From the NCBI GenBank assembly GCA_024180945.1, contig JAKSGN010000037.1, positions 2,485,501-2,549,500 of the forward strand: 64,000 nucleotides of DNA, given 5' to 3'. The stretch comes from Macrophomina tecta (lineage: Eukaryota > Ascomycota > Dothideomycetes > Botryosphaeriales > Botryosphaeriaceae). Under the pieces are notes generated by a model. That model saw nothing but the letters and a program-made list of their open reading frames with translations. It was not told the DNA's origin and did not search any database. The stretch's first letter is position 1. Each line of letters begins with the position of its first letter. A program made the position numbers and the translations under genes. Positions 32,517 through 44,367 of this stretch are shown piece after piece.

Positions 32517-35500
32517 CAAGGAAAGGTAGTTCCAAGGAGAGAAATACTTAATAATAAGGTAGTATTACCCAATACTTAACACTAACTAAGTAATACAATA
32601 AACGACGTCGATATAAATAATAATAGTTCCCTATAGCCAACTATAGCCGACCTCTTTTAGGTCATTTAAGACATACAAGGCCAGATCGGCGAACTACGTA
32701 GATAACTCCAGGAGTAGACTAATGAGAACACCTAGCTCTATCGATAAATAGGCGAACTTCGCAACTAAGCTATTCCGATAATTCCTACCCCGGTACCCAT
32801 TTATACTTCGGTATTAACAATGACTTAACCTCCTAATAGAAGTACAAAGACGGCTAAGCTAGATCTATTCTACGGTAACTGAAAGAAGCTCTAGATCTTT
32901 CTCTTATAACTTAACCTATACTTCTTCTTTAACTCTAGAGACTTTTCTACCGACGATAAAAAGGTAATATTCGCAGCCACCTATCTCCGCGATATTACGG
33001 TATAGTAGTTCGAGCCCTACCTTAGAGACTAAATAGAGAAAGAACCAGAAGCACGTAAGAAGAATACTAAGAAAGTCTTTAGTAGCTATAAGTACTTCGT
33101 AACTTAGATTAAATAAAGCTTCGGAGACCTCGACGAGGTTAATAAGGCCCGACGAGCCGTTATAAACATCTACTAGAAGACCTTAGTAGCGGACTATACT
33201 ATAGAATTCTAGAAGACTGCAGCGTACCTAGACGACTAGTCTAACTGCGTCTTTATAGACTACTACTACCGAGGACTTAAGGAAAGGGTTAAAGACCAAC
33301 TTATAATATAAGACGATTCTAAAACCCTAGACGAGCTTATTAAGCTAGCTATTAAATACGATAACCGCCTCTTCGAGCGCCAATCCGAGAAGTATAAGGT
33401 AAACTACAGAGCTAATACTTCGTACCTAGCGCGCCCTAGACATACTTAGAAAGAAGAAGATGCCATAGAGCTAGATAATATTAATCGCCAAAACGACCCA
33501 CCTAAAAGGAATAATTACTATAGGGGAAAGAACAACGGCTATAAGAAAAAACAATGCAAAGAATAGACCCTAGAGCAAAAACAAAGGTTTAAAAAAGAAC
33601 TATACGTCTACTACAGTAAGACTTAGAAAAAGATATACTACTATCTTAAAAAGAATAAATAAGTCTCGGCCACGATATAAGAACCGGAAAGCTAAGAAGT
33701 CTCTACGATTACTAAGTAAGAAGACCCCTTCGCCGAATTCGATAAGTGATATAAAGAAAGCTAGAGCCCTAAGTATTAGAGGCTTAGCTAGATAGCCTAC
33801 TATAATAATAACTATATTACTTACTAGAGCGATAAGGACGCTATAGACTAGTACCCTAAGAAGCTATAATACGTTAACGCGATTCTAAGAATAGAGAAAG
33901 AGCTTATCGAAGCCTTTTCTAACGACGAGGACCTAGTCGATAGCGACACGGGGAAACTATATAATAGCACCCTAGAGTTAAGCACGACCGACAACGAGCA
34001 GTAGTAGGACGAAGCTACGCTTATAAGAATAACTAAGCACCTAACTCGATACGGAGAGACACGCCGCATTACTAATAGCCTAGAGCCTACGGTTACCTAG
34101 ATTCTAGGCCCCACAATTAACCTCGAGACGTAGTAATACAAGGTACAGCAAGAAAAGATATACGCACGCGTATAATAAGACAACACCTAGAATCCCTAGA
34201 AAGAATTACCGCTCGAGACGGCCGATAAACTCGCATCTTAGCTAGAGAACGAGGTATAGAGGGCGCGACGATAGTAAGACCTATAATACCTTTATAACAT
34301 AGCCTATACCCTCTATTAGTACGGCATAGTAACTAGGGATAGGGGCACCTTATAATAAATACCCTACGAATAATACAACGTGCCTACCTTCTAGTATTAG
34401 GTCCGAAATGGGTGGATCTACTAGAGACGACTAATTAAATGCGGTAGATAGACGTAATAAAAAGATACCCTAATTCTAGTCTACGAATAGGATAAGTACA
34501 TCCGTTATAAAATAACAGGACGACCCATGTTAAAAAACTAGACGGCTCCCCTAGACAGAAACCCTAGAAGGGGCCGTTAGATAGGTCCCTTAACTAGATT
34601 ACACGCATAGTAAACGAAATTATACCTACTAGATTAAACTTATATCGACTTTTATATATCCTAGTTATATTCTACGGGAAAAAGGCAATGGCTATAATCG
34701 ATAGTAGTGCATAAGGCGTATTCGTTAATCCTAAGTTTATCGTTAAGAACTAACTACCCTAGCAAGCCAAGAATTACTCTTATTAGTTAAGTACGGTAGA
34801 CGGTTTCCTAGCGGAATACGGAAATAGCTAGATACGAATCGAGATAGGAGAAGTACCCCTTACCGTTAGTAATCACCGAGAACGAATTAACCTCGACGTA
34901 ATAATAATCCCTAGACACGATATTATCCTAGGAATATCGTAGCTAAAGACTTACGAGCTATATATTAGCTAGAGAATAGAGACTATTACGTTCCCTAATA
35001 AATACTATAGACGCTACCTCGCAACAGTAAGAAGAAGCTAATAGAGCTAGAAGAAAGCGCTAAAGCCTAGAAGCTAGAGCGAAACCTCCGAGCTAAGATA
35101 GCGGGATAATAACGTACCCGTAGATATTAAGACTATTAGCTATCGAGCGCTAAAACTTATAATAAGACGAGAAGAAAAGGCCTATACGATTTACGTAAGA
35201 CCTAGTAAAGACATCGAGTAGAAGACTCTTACTCGTATAAAATAGGGCCTTACGAATAAGAATAAGAACAGCCCAAAGCTAGTCGGAGAAGACTACTCCT
35301 AGAGGCTTAATAGATAGTACGGCCACTCGGATAAAGTAGGTACTAGTCCCCTCGGGTATAAGAGCTATAACGATAAAGGCATCTCGGTAGCCGAGGTTAG
35401 CGCAGACCTTAGCGGAATTATAAGGCCTACTACGAGTAAATTAGCACCTATACCGGAATTAGAGATAGTCCTATAGGAGTTTTAGGATATACCGAGAATA

Positions 35501-38500
35501 TTCTAAGAAAGAGGCAAAGAATAACTACTAAAGTATTAGTTATAGGATTATAAGATACCCTTACTCCCGGGAATATAACCTACTTTTAAGCCCATTTACT
35601 CCTTGTCTAAGACAGAGGCCGAAGCATTACGGGAATACATTAATAAAAACTTAGAACGAGGATATATACGACCCTTATAGTTACTAGTAGAATACCCTAT
35701 TCTATTCGTTTCTAAGAAGAATAGTAAGCTCCGCCTCTATATTAACTACCGATAGCTAAATGATATTACGGTTAAGAATTAATACCCACTACCTCGCATC
35801 GACGAATTATAGAATAAGCTTCGCAACGCTAAGTTCTTTATAAAACTAGACCTCTAAGAAGGTTACTACCTAGTCCGTATTAAGAAAGATAAAGAATAGA
35901 AGACGGCGTTCTAAACGCGATTCGGATATTACGAGTATACGATAATACCTTTCGGGCTTACTAACATACCGGCTACCTCCTAGAGCTTAGTTAACGATAC
36001 CCTACATCCGTATTTAGATATATTCGCCTTGGCTTACCTAGATAATATTCTAATATACTCGGAGACGCTCGAGAAACACACTAAGCACGTAAGAAAAGTT
36101 CTAAAGGCCTTAGACGAATAAAATCTCTAAGTAGCCCCAGAAAAAAGTGAATAGTATATATAAAGAATAGAATACCTAGGGTTTATTATTACCCTAGGAC
36201 ACATCGGCATAGACGATAAGAAACTAGACGTAATTAGAGACTAGCTAATACCGTAAATCGTTAAAGAAGTATAATTCTTTCTTAGATTTACTAACTTTTA
36301 CCAGAAGTTTATTATAAACTACGCTAGAATAGCAGCACCTCTAACCAATATTACTAAGAAAGAGCACGAGTTTATATAGAAAGAAAGATAATAACGAGCG
36401 TTCAACTTACTAAAGCGAATATTTATAGAAGCATCGGTTTTAGGGCTCTATAACCCGGATCTACCGATTACGGTAGAAACCGACGCTTTAGACTACACTA
36501 TAGAAGCCGTACTTAGTTAGCCCGATAAAGAAGGTAGACTATACCCTATTACCTACTACTTAAGGAAAATAATACCTATTAAAAAGAACTACGACGTCTA
36601 CGATAAAGAACTCTTAGCTATAGTCACGGCTTTTAAAGAATAGAGACACTACCTTAAAGGCGCTAAGCACTAGGTTATAGTCTACTACGACTATAAGAAC
36701 CTCTCGCACTTTACTACTACTAAGGAATTAAACTAACGATAAATTTGGTAGGCTAAAGAACTAGCGTCCTATAACATAAAGATTATCTATAGAAAGGGAT
36801 CTAAGAACGCTCGCGTAGACGCGCTAAGCAGACGAGCTAACTATATTAAAGAAAAGCTAGGTCCGCAACCTATAATACTTAATACGTAGGAAGACGGGTC
36901 TTTTATACCCGCTAGCCGTAGCCGCTAGATTATAGCTATTTATAGCCTAGAACAAACGTAGCTTAAAGAAGAACTAAACGACTCGCTTACCCTAGTTAGA
37001 CTATTCGCCCTAGCGATACGCCTCGAAGGCAACGAATAGGAGTAGAAGATCTGAGAAGCCTACGTAGATAACGTAACAGCTTAAGAAATCGAAGAACTCG
37101 ACAATAACCCCCGAGTAACTAGAAACGTAGATGGCATAATTCTATTTTTAGAATTAGTCTACGTTCTAGTTAAACTACGGGAAGAGCTCGTAAAGGATAT
37201 ATACGAAGCCCTAGCACACGGTTATTAAGAAATAGACAAGACAATAGAGCGAATTATAAGAAGCTACTACTTTCTAGGGCTAAGAAAAACCGTTTAACGG
37301 GTAGTCTCGCGATGCGACCTTTGCATTAGAAGTAAGGCCGCGAGGTATACACCCTACGGACTACTTTAGCCGCTATCGGTACCGAAGCGCCCTTAGTAAT
37401 CCATCTCGCTAGACTTTATTACGGACCTACCCAAGTTAGAAGAACCGCTTACTAAGATTAAGTATAACTTAATCCTAGTCATCGTTAATAGAATAATAAA
37501 GTACGTATATTACCTGCCATACCTTAAGACGGCAAGCGCGGAAGAACTCGCCTATACGTTCCTTAGAATAATCCTCGGTAACTATAGGTTACTAGAAGAG
37601 CTCGTGTTAGATAAAAATCGGCTATTTATATTCCGATTTTAGTAGACGCTTACCCGCTAGCTTAGAGCAAAGCATAAGCTCTCGACTATAGTATATCTAT
37701 AAATAAATAGATAGACAGAACGAACGAATTAGATACTAAAATAGTACTTACGCTACTACCTTAATTACGCATAAGATAATTGGGTTGAGCTACTACTACT
37801 CGTATAGTTCACGTATAATAGCTTAAAAGCGTTAGCTATATAAGAATCCCCATTCTACGTCAACTACGGTTATAAGCCCATAGCTTACAAAAAGCTAATA
37901 CTAAGCGAATCCCTAGCCTAAAAAGAAATTCTTAAAGCAGACCAGCTAAAGGCACTCTACGAATAACTATACCTAGACCTCGAATTCATAGCCCTATAAA
38001 TAGGTAAATACTACAACAGACGGCACTAGAAGGCACTAAAGCTAAAAGAGGGGGATAAAGTTTACCTCCTTAGAAAAAACATTAAGATAAAACGGCCGAA
38101 CAATAAATTAGACTTTAAGAAAATCGGACCGTTCGAAATTAAAGAATAGATTAGAAAGGTTAATTTCCGCCTTAGACTACCTAATACTATACGGATACAC
38201 CCTATATTTCACGTCTCACTCCTCGAACCGGTACTAGAAAATGCCACGCCATTACGCCAAACGAAAGAAATGCTACCGGAAAATCCAGACGCCGATAAAA
38301 ATATAGACTAAGACGTAGAACAAGTCCTAGACAGCGGCTATATTAACGGTTAATTTCGATACCTCCTTAAATAGAAAGAAGACTAGGACAATACCTAGGA
38401 ACTACCGAAACTATACGACTATTAAGAACTTATTAATGAGTTCTATCGCCGAAACCCAGATCGACCAACACCGCCGACTCGTTATATACGAAAGACCCGA

Positions 38501-38531
38501 AGTTAAAATCGATAAACGGAGACAACCGCGC

Positions 38532-39197
38532 TTAATTAACTAACCCGGAACCCTCGGGCGGCGTAGAACCTGAACCAACGCTAGGAGACCCAATAGACCG
38601 GGACGACTCCACAGCGTTATTAGCTGAGGCATCGCCACGTAAACGCTTTAACAATCGCCCCTCCTTGGTATTCTCAGGGTCAATAGGATCCCCAGCCTCA
38701 CGGGCCGCCTCTAAACGATTAAGCTCCTTTAACTCCTCTACGGTGGAAGCCTTCTTCGCGATTATTAGGCTCCCACGCTTCTTTAAAAGCTCCTTCTGTT
38801 TCCGCGCCCGATCCAGACGCGCTATCGTAGCCTAAGCAGCCTTTAAAGCCTCCGCTTTATCCTACTCCGCCTTATCCAAAGCCCGTCGCACACGTAGAAC
38901 TAAGAAAATCAGCAAGACAAGAGACAAAGAGGCAAGAAGCTTATAATCCAAATAATCTAACCTAGTGGCATCGCAAGCGGACTTGCCCTTACGTACGCAC
39001 TCTTCGTAACGGGAATAAGACCTGTCCATCCGATAAATAGTAAAAGATAGATCGCCCTCCTCTTTACTAAAATTTAATAACAAACAAGAAGAATAAGGAA
39101 GAGGCATATCCTCGCTAAAAAGATCAATCTCGTTACCTAAATCCATACGCTTAGCACGTTAGTTATTACGCTTCCACTTACGGGAGTCGGTCGACAT
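38532..39197 (-). pseudogene. Antisense accessory frame of Gypsy-A: one-TM coiled-coil protein, three RIP stops
   Basis: On the strand opposite gag-pol a 221-codon frame runs from ATG at 39195-39197 to TAA at 38532-38534. It is broken only by TAA at 39159-39161 and TAGs at 38862-38864 and 38832-38834, each one C-to-T step from CAA or CAG. The N-terminus is basic (KWKR). Residues about 30-80 contain four cysteines or nearby acidic and basic residues. A transmembrane helix lies at about 86-102 ('LLASLSLVLLIFLVL'), followed by a long charged Ala/Glu/Lys coiled coil (about 103-165) and a Ser/Gly/Pro tail. Length, single frame and domain-like organisation argue against chance. Plus-strand pol has already ended here (the chromodomain stops near 38470). 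I do not know the family; function unknown. An env-like or packaging role is speculation. Confidence 0.6.
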
Positions 39198-39296
39198 GGT
39201 AAAAGACTTACAGAAGAAAAGAACAAGAAAACGCGAACCTAAGATATAGACGAACGGATAAATCTTCGGGCCGAAGATCCTTAAGAGAGGGGATAG

Positions 39297-40037
39297 TATT
39301 ACGAACCCCACGGGCGATAGTCCCGCACGGGCAAATATCCCCCAAGGAATAGGAACCCTCACGGGAGGAAATCCCGTAGGGGAATACTAACCGCAGGAAA
39401 ACGGCGCTTAGGGAGCTTAGTTAGAAAGCAAGCGGCGTAATAGAATCCTACAAGAAAATAACTTTCTTAAGAAAACAGTTCCCGCACGGAAAGAATAAAA
39501 AGCCATAGTCACAAGAAACTATAGTCTAGCGGTATAATACTCTCTTAGTAAGGGCCGCGGGCAAAATCTAGAAAACCGGCAGAGAGGCACGTTACGCGAT
39601 AATAAATAAGATAAATATCGCTATCGTTCGGCTAAGAAGATTAGAAGTCGGGTTCTAGAAAACGGGCCTTAGCGCCCGGGTTACGTATAGGACCCACTCC
39701 TAGATCTTTACTAATCTAAGGCTTACTCTTTTGGATTACCATCGATCTAAGCCCTACTGGATTATATAAGATCCGAATACTATACTAGATTGTTATAGCT
39801 TTCTTATAGTATATAGATATACTTATTAGATAGTACTTTAACCTTCGTAGTCAACTTAAAGTTCTAATATAATCCTATTAGAGGTAACAAGCCTGACGCG
39901 CACCGCGCACCGATATATTATATAATTACTACTACCGTTCTAATCCTTTACCCTTCTCTTGTTCTTTAAGGTAAACCCTTTAGCTACCTAACCCTACTAG
40001 GCAATTTCAAAGCCTAGTAGAAGAGGCCACCGTTATA
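39297..40037 (+). repeat. Gypsy-A 3' LTR, 741 bp
   Basis: Starts 'tattacgaacccca', ends '...ccaccgttata', followed by the TAGAT duplication and then by the interrupted copia LTR. Confidence 0.92.
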
Positions 40038-40171
40038 TAGATTTAATAGTAATACTATTAATTAAGAATAAGTAGTATAAGGCGTAAGAGAAACGCTTAG
40101 AAAAGTTCTCTTATTAGTTCTCTTCCGTAACTAAGCTAAAGTTTATTATATATATACGTGATATTCTAATA
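40038..40171 (-). repeat. Copia element 1, remainder of its 5' LTR after Gypsy-A
   Basis: TAGAT (the Gypsy-A duplication) then 'ttaatagtaatac', aligned with 'ttggtggtgatacc' of the intact LTR at 26081; ends 'attctaata' (ATTCCAACA in the intact copy). Confidence 0.88.
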
Positions 40172-40212
40172 CTAAGCTAAAGTTTATCGTATATATACGT
40201 AATATTCTAATA
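40131..40212. repeat. 41-bp tandem duplication of the copia LTR end
   Basis: 'ctaagctaaagttta...attctaata' occurs at 40131-40171 and again at 40172-40212 with a few transitions. The second copy abuts internal sequence of copia element 2, so this may be a residual piece of that element's own LTR rather than a local duplication. Confidence 0.75.
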
Positions 40213-43200
40213 TATTACTATATCTTAAGGTCGAATGCGTAGACAATCGCTATAAGTATATAGAAGATATAAAAGATAAGAATAGCCGTATATATATTTT
40301 AATAGAAGACTTAGAGGTCGCCTTATACGTATAAACGTATTTTAATCTTAGTAAGATATTCCTTCTCGTTAAACTTATATTTAAAGACCTACGTAAGAGA
40401 AATAACCTCTTTATTAGCCTTACGTAATTAATTCTTATCTATAACGATTTATACTCCCTTACTATTACCTTCTTATAGCTTACGATAGAGTACTAGAAAG
40501 AGATAAGGCTTTAGTTAATACTTAAGAATATTCTTATAATAATAAGACTTAGATAGTAGATCGTCTTAATAAATATGCGGTAGAGGAGAAAGCTTCTCTA
40601 GCTAATAAAAGAATAAAGAATTCTCGTATATAATAGACTAAGCCTCGAGATTACTCGTATACTTAGTTATAAGAATTATGCTTATACTCGCGGCGAGAAA
40701 GGTCTACTCGTAGTAAGTATTAGTAATTATCTTTATAGTATAGGCGGCTTCTCTACGAGTCCTCGATTCTTCGATAATTAAGTTCGGATTAGGGTTCGCG
40801 TTAATATAAGCTATAAGGGGTATACGATTACCTTATACCGCTCTTAGATTAGGCTTAGTATTATATTAAATAGAAAGGAGACGGCTAAGGCGTCGCTCTT
40901 ACTATTACTTCTTATTCTTACCCCCTAAGGTAGGTAGGTTACTAAGGGTAGATAATAACGATAGCTCGTTATCGCCTAGCAGTTATAGCGTATTATCGTC
41001 TCTAGTAGACGGTAATGGTATAAGTAGTTAAGGTTATTACTTATCTAGCTTATTAGGTAGTATGCCTTATTATTATTAACTATCTAGTAATAGAGTAGAT
41101 TATTTGATTACTTCTATAGTTTATATATAAGTAACCTTCTTATCTTTACTAGATAAAGAGTTAGATGTAATAAGATCTTCTAAGTATAGAATAATACGAG
41201 AAATAATCTTCTAAGGCTTCTCTTCTACTTTCTTAATATCGTAATAGTCCTCTTACTTATCTAGAAAGTATTTCGACGATTTATCGAAGGTAACGTCGCG
41301 TATATAAATAATCCGATCGCCTAGAGGATACTAGATATAATAGATATTAGTAGAATTATATCTAATAAGGTAACTGACTAACGCTTATTCTTATAACTTA
41401 TCGCTATAGGTAATAGTCTTATTAAGAGCGTAGGCTTTATAGCTATAGACTCTTATATAAGCTACGTTTAGCTTAGTATTATAAGTAAGTTCGAAGGGTA
41501 TCTTTTATCTAAGGACTTTACTTAGCGTTTAATTATATATATACATTACTACTAAAACTATCTCTAGCTATAAACGCTCGGGTAAGTTTATATTAGAATA
41601 TTATGTATATATATAATAAACTTTAGCTTAGTTATGAAAGAGAATAAATAAGAGGCTTTTTCTAAGCGTATCTCTTAGTCTTTATACTACTTATTCTTAA
41701 TTAATAGTATTACTACTAAATCTAATAGTTTACTCTAATATGTATTATGCGTGCTTTAATAACGATTAAATAACTAGTTCTTTTAGTATAGCTGTTTTAG
41801 GTAGGCATGTAAGGTGCTAAGACTTCTAACGTAATTCTACGTTACTTAAGTTTATTCTTAAACGTAGTATTAAGTAATCTTTTACCGTTAGTTTAAAAGA
41901 ATACTATAAGGGTATTAAAACGACGCTTAATTATACTTAGAATATTAAGGATAAGCGTATTATAGTCTAATTTAAGTATATAGATACGGGTAAAGGCATA
42001 GTTACTCTTTATATACTTAATATAAGTAATCTACTCGTGTTAGTTATAAGTAGGAGTTATCTAAATAAGGTTAGATAAGACTTAAAAGAACGGCTCGTTA
42101 CGAGCTTTCTTTAGTAATAAGTCTCGCGTGATAAGCTAATAAGCTTTCGCACGCGCGTAAACGTCGTAGTATATAGATATAATGCTATTAGTAAACGTTG
42201 CGCTAGTAACTACCGTAGGTAATACCTTAATAGTATAGTAGTTAGTATAAGCAAAGACTCTATACTACTATTTAGCTAGGAGACTACGGGTAGCTATAGC
42301 GCTCGTAATAGCTAATAAGGGCTCTACTCGATATAGTTTAAGAAAGAACTAACCTTTAGAAGATATAAGAACGTATACTATAGTATTATTTTTATAGAGA
42401 CAAAGTCTCTTAGTATCTATATAAACGCCTCTCTTATTATACTTAGTAATAGAGACGAGGTTTCCTATAAATAATAGAATATATACTATATTACGTAAAG
42501 TAATAACCTTACTTATTTTACTATTACTAGTATTAATAGTAATATTACTAAAGCTCTTAACTAGTACATGCGTGTTACTATAGATAATATAATTATCTAG
42601 GCCTATATTACGTGTCTTAGTAAATCTCTTATATATGTATTTATTATACACGTAATAAGTAGTACTAGTATTAGTAATCTACGAGAGCTCTAACGTAGTT
42701 AAACGTAAGTCTCGTTAAGTAACGAATAACTATATAATAATAGCTATAAAGAACTTAATAAAGCCTTACTCGTTATTACTATTATTCTTACTAGTAGACG
42801 TATTAGACTTAGGCTTCTTATCCTTATTCTTTTACTACTTATTATTCTATATATAAGGTATTAGCGGCGAGCTACGCTTAAGGGTAGTTTCTATTTATAC
42901 TTTAATCTTATTATTCTTTATAAGCTTAAGGATTTTATTCTAAACCTTCTTATTAGGTTTAAAGTTAGTAGAACGATTAGACGCGTTCGGGTTAAAATAA
43001 AAATATAGGTAATACTAGTAATAGTTACTATAAAGGTACTTAAGGGGCTTCTTAGACTACTTATTACTTCGTAGAGTAGCTACGAAGGTTATATAAGTCT
43101 TATTTATTATAAGTACTTACTTCTGGCGAGTATACTTATAATAGTCTATAATAATATCTAAAATATTAAGTGTTTTAGTACCTAGTCGTAGCTTATAAAG

Positions 43201-43983
43201 AATAGGGCTAGTATATTCTAAGTCGTATTATATAATAGGCTTAAGAAATACGTTTACTCCTCGTAAGCCTTTAACGTTAGAGAAGCTAAGAAAGTATACT
43301 TTAAATATATACTTCTTCTACTATATAAGCTACTTTTTAGTACTCTAAGTAGTTAGAGGCTTCTTAAGCTCGCGAAGCTTATTAAGAATAAACTTCTATT
43401 ATATAGAGATAAAAGATTAGAGTTATACTTATAAGATACGCAACTATATATATAAATAAAAGTCCTTAATCTTATATAGAAGCGGTAGTAATAGCTAAAA
43501 TACTAAGTTCTTAATAAGTAATAAAAGATTATTAAGTTCTTATATTTATCTATTATACTTCTTTTTATTCTTCTTATAGTTCTCGCGCTTCTACTTATAC
43601 TCCTTACGAGTAGCATTAGTAATTTTACCTATAGATAGTAGAGGCTTAGTAGGCATGATTAGTTATTATAAATATATATTCTTAGTTAGATTAATATAGT
43701 TAAATATATAAGCTTTCTTAGTATGCGATTAGATAATAAAGAACTATTTATTCTAGTCTTATAATAACTTAAGAATAATAATTAGCTTCGAAGATATAGT
43801 AGGTAATAAATAAGTATTATTCGTTAAGAGGTATAGTATAGCTAACTAAAGAAGAGTTAGAGCTAGCTAGAAATATATATTAGATACTTAGAATACTTAG
43901 TAATAAGATAAATAGTTATATTATAATAATTATTAATAATTATTAATAAGATAACACGTAGAGAAAAGCTATTATACGGTTAC
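40213..43983 (-). mobile_element. Copia element 2 remnant (minus strand), RIP-damaged
   Basis: Collinear with copia element 1 from its reverse transcriptase (about 27780) to gag. Only the 3' part of pol and the purine tract are missing at the junction at 40213. A 100-codon open frame at 42349-42651 survives in the protease and pre-integrase region ('NIVYILLFIGNLVSITKY', a pattern shared with 1600-1680). Gag is about 43100-43900 read leftward. No 5' LTR is seen before LTR-B starts at 43984. A solo LTR of the same family has inserted at 41591. Confidence 0.75.
41591..41727 (+). repeat. Solo copia LTR, 137 bp, TSD GTTTA
   Basis: A RIP-damaged copy of the LTR at 15492-15628 with exactly the same length, flanked by GTTTA at 41586-41590 and 41728-41732, inserted in opposite orientation to the surrounding copia element. 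Confidence 0.9.
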
Positions 43984-44367
43984 TATTACGATACTAGCTA
44001 GAGATAATAGAGAAAGAATAGTACTACTCTCTAAAAAAGATCTTAATTTCTTAGAGCGAAGAATTCTTAGTCCAGATTATATCTAAAAGGGTAGAAGGTA
44101 GATCTATTACCCCGTATACTAATTCTAGATTATTTAGCTTACTAGATTATAGTAAGCTAGCTAGTAATCTATAGTAATCTAACTAAATATTCTATATATA
44201 TAGGCTATACTTATTTATAATAAATAGAATCCTTATAGTTAACTTATTAATTAATTTATATTCTAATCTTATATATATAATCTTCCCTATCTACTATAAG
44301 AGCCCCTAGAAAGTCTAACTATCTAACGATATACCTGATTTTCTCTAGAAAGAGTAATAGCGTAATA
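43984..44367 (+). repeat. LTR-B, 5' LTR of Gypsy-B copy 2
   Basis: 384 bp, starts 'tattacgatactag', ends 'agtaatagcgtaata', followed by the leader. Confidence 0.88.

Larger units (their letters stand above)
31537..40037 (+). mobile_element. Gypsy-A: near-complete Ty3 chromovirus, RIP-damaged, TSD TAGAT
   Basis: The LTRs are 31537-32277 and 39297-40037 (741 bp each), flanked by TAGAT at 31532-31536 and 40038-40042. The leader begins 'ctttaactac' as in the other Gypsy families here. In order on the plus strand: gag (about 32600-33470) and knuckle region; a protease 'IDSSA' segment near 34700; reverse transcriptase with '[10 protein letters not shown]' at about 36030-36062; RNase H about 36430-36860; integrase zinc and core about 37190-37700; a chromodomain-like 'VEQVLD...RYLLKWK' block at about 38310-38400. 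The purine tract 'agagaggggatag' precedes the 3' LTR. Stops (TAA/TAG) are frequent, so it is dead. Between chromodomain and 3' LTR lies an antisense frame, listed separately. A foreign solo LTR sits in the leader. Confidence 0.9.

Noticed and set aside
33848..34069. 73-codon minus-strand frame in Gypsy-A gag-pol
   Set aside because: It lies within the plus-strand coding region, is hydrophobic only through TpA-rich composition, and has no continuation across stops, unlike the frame at 38532-39197.
40131..40212. CRISPR-like or satellite repeat
   Set aside because: Only two units, both being the end of a copia LTR.
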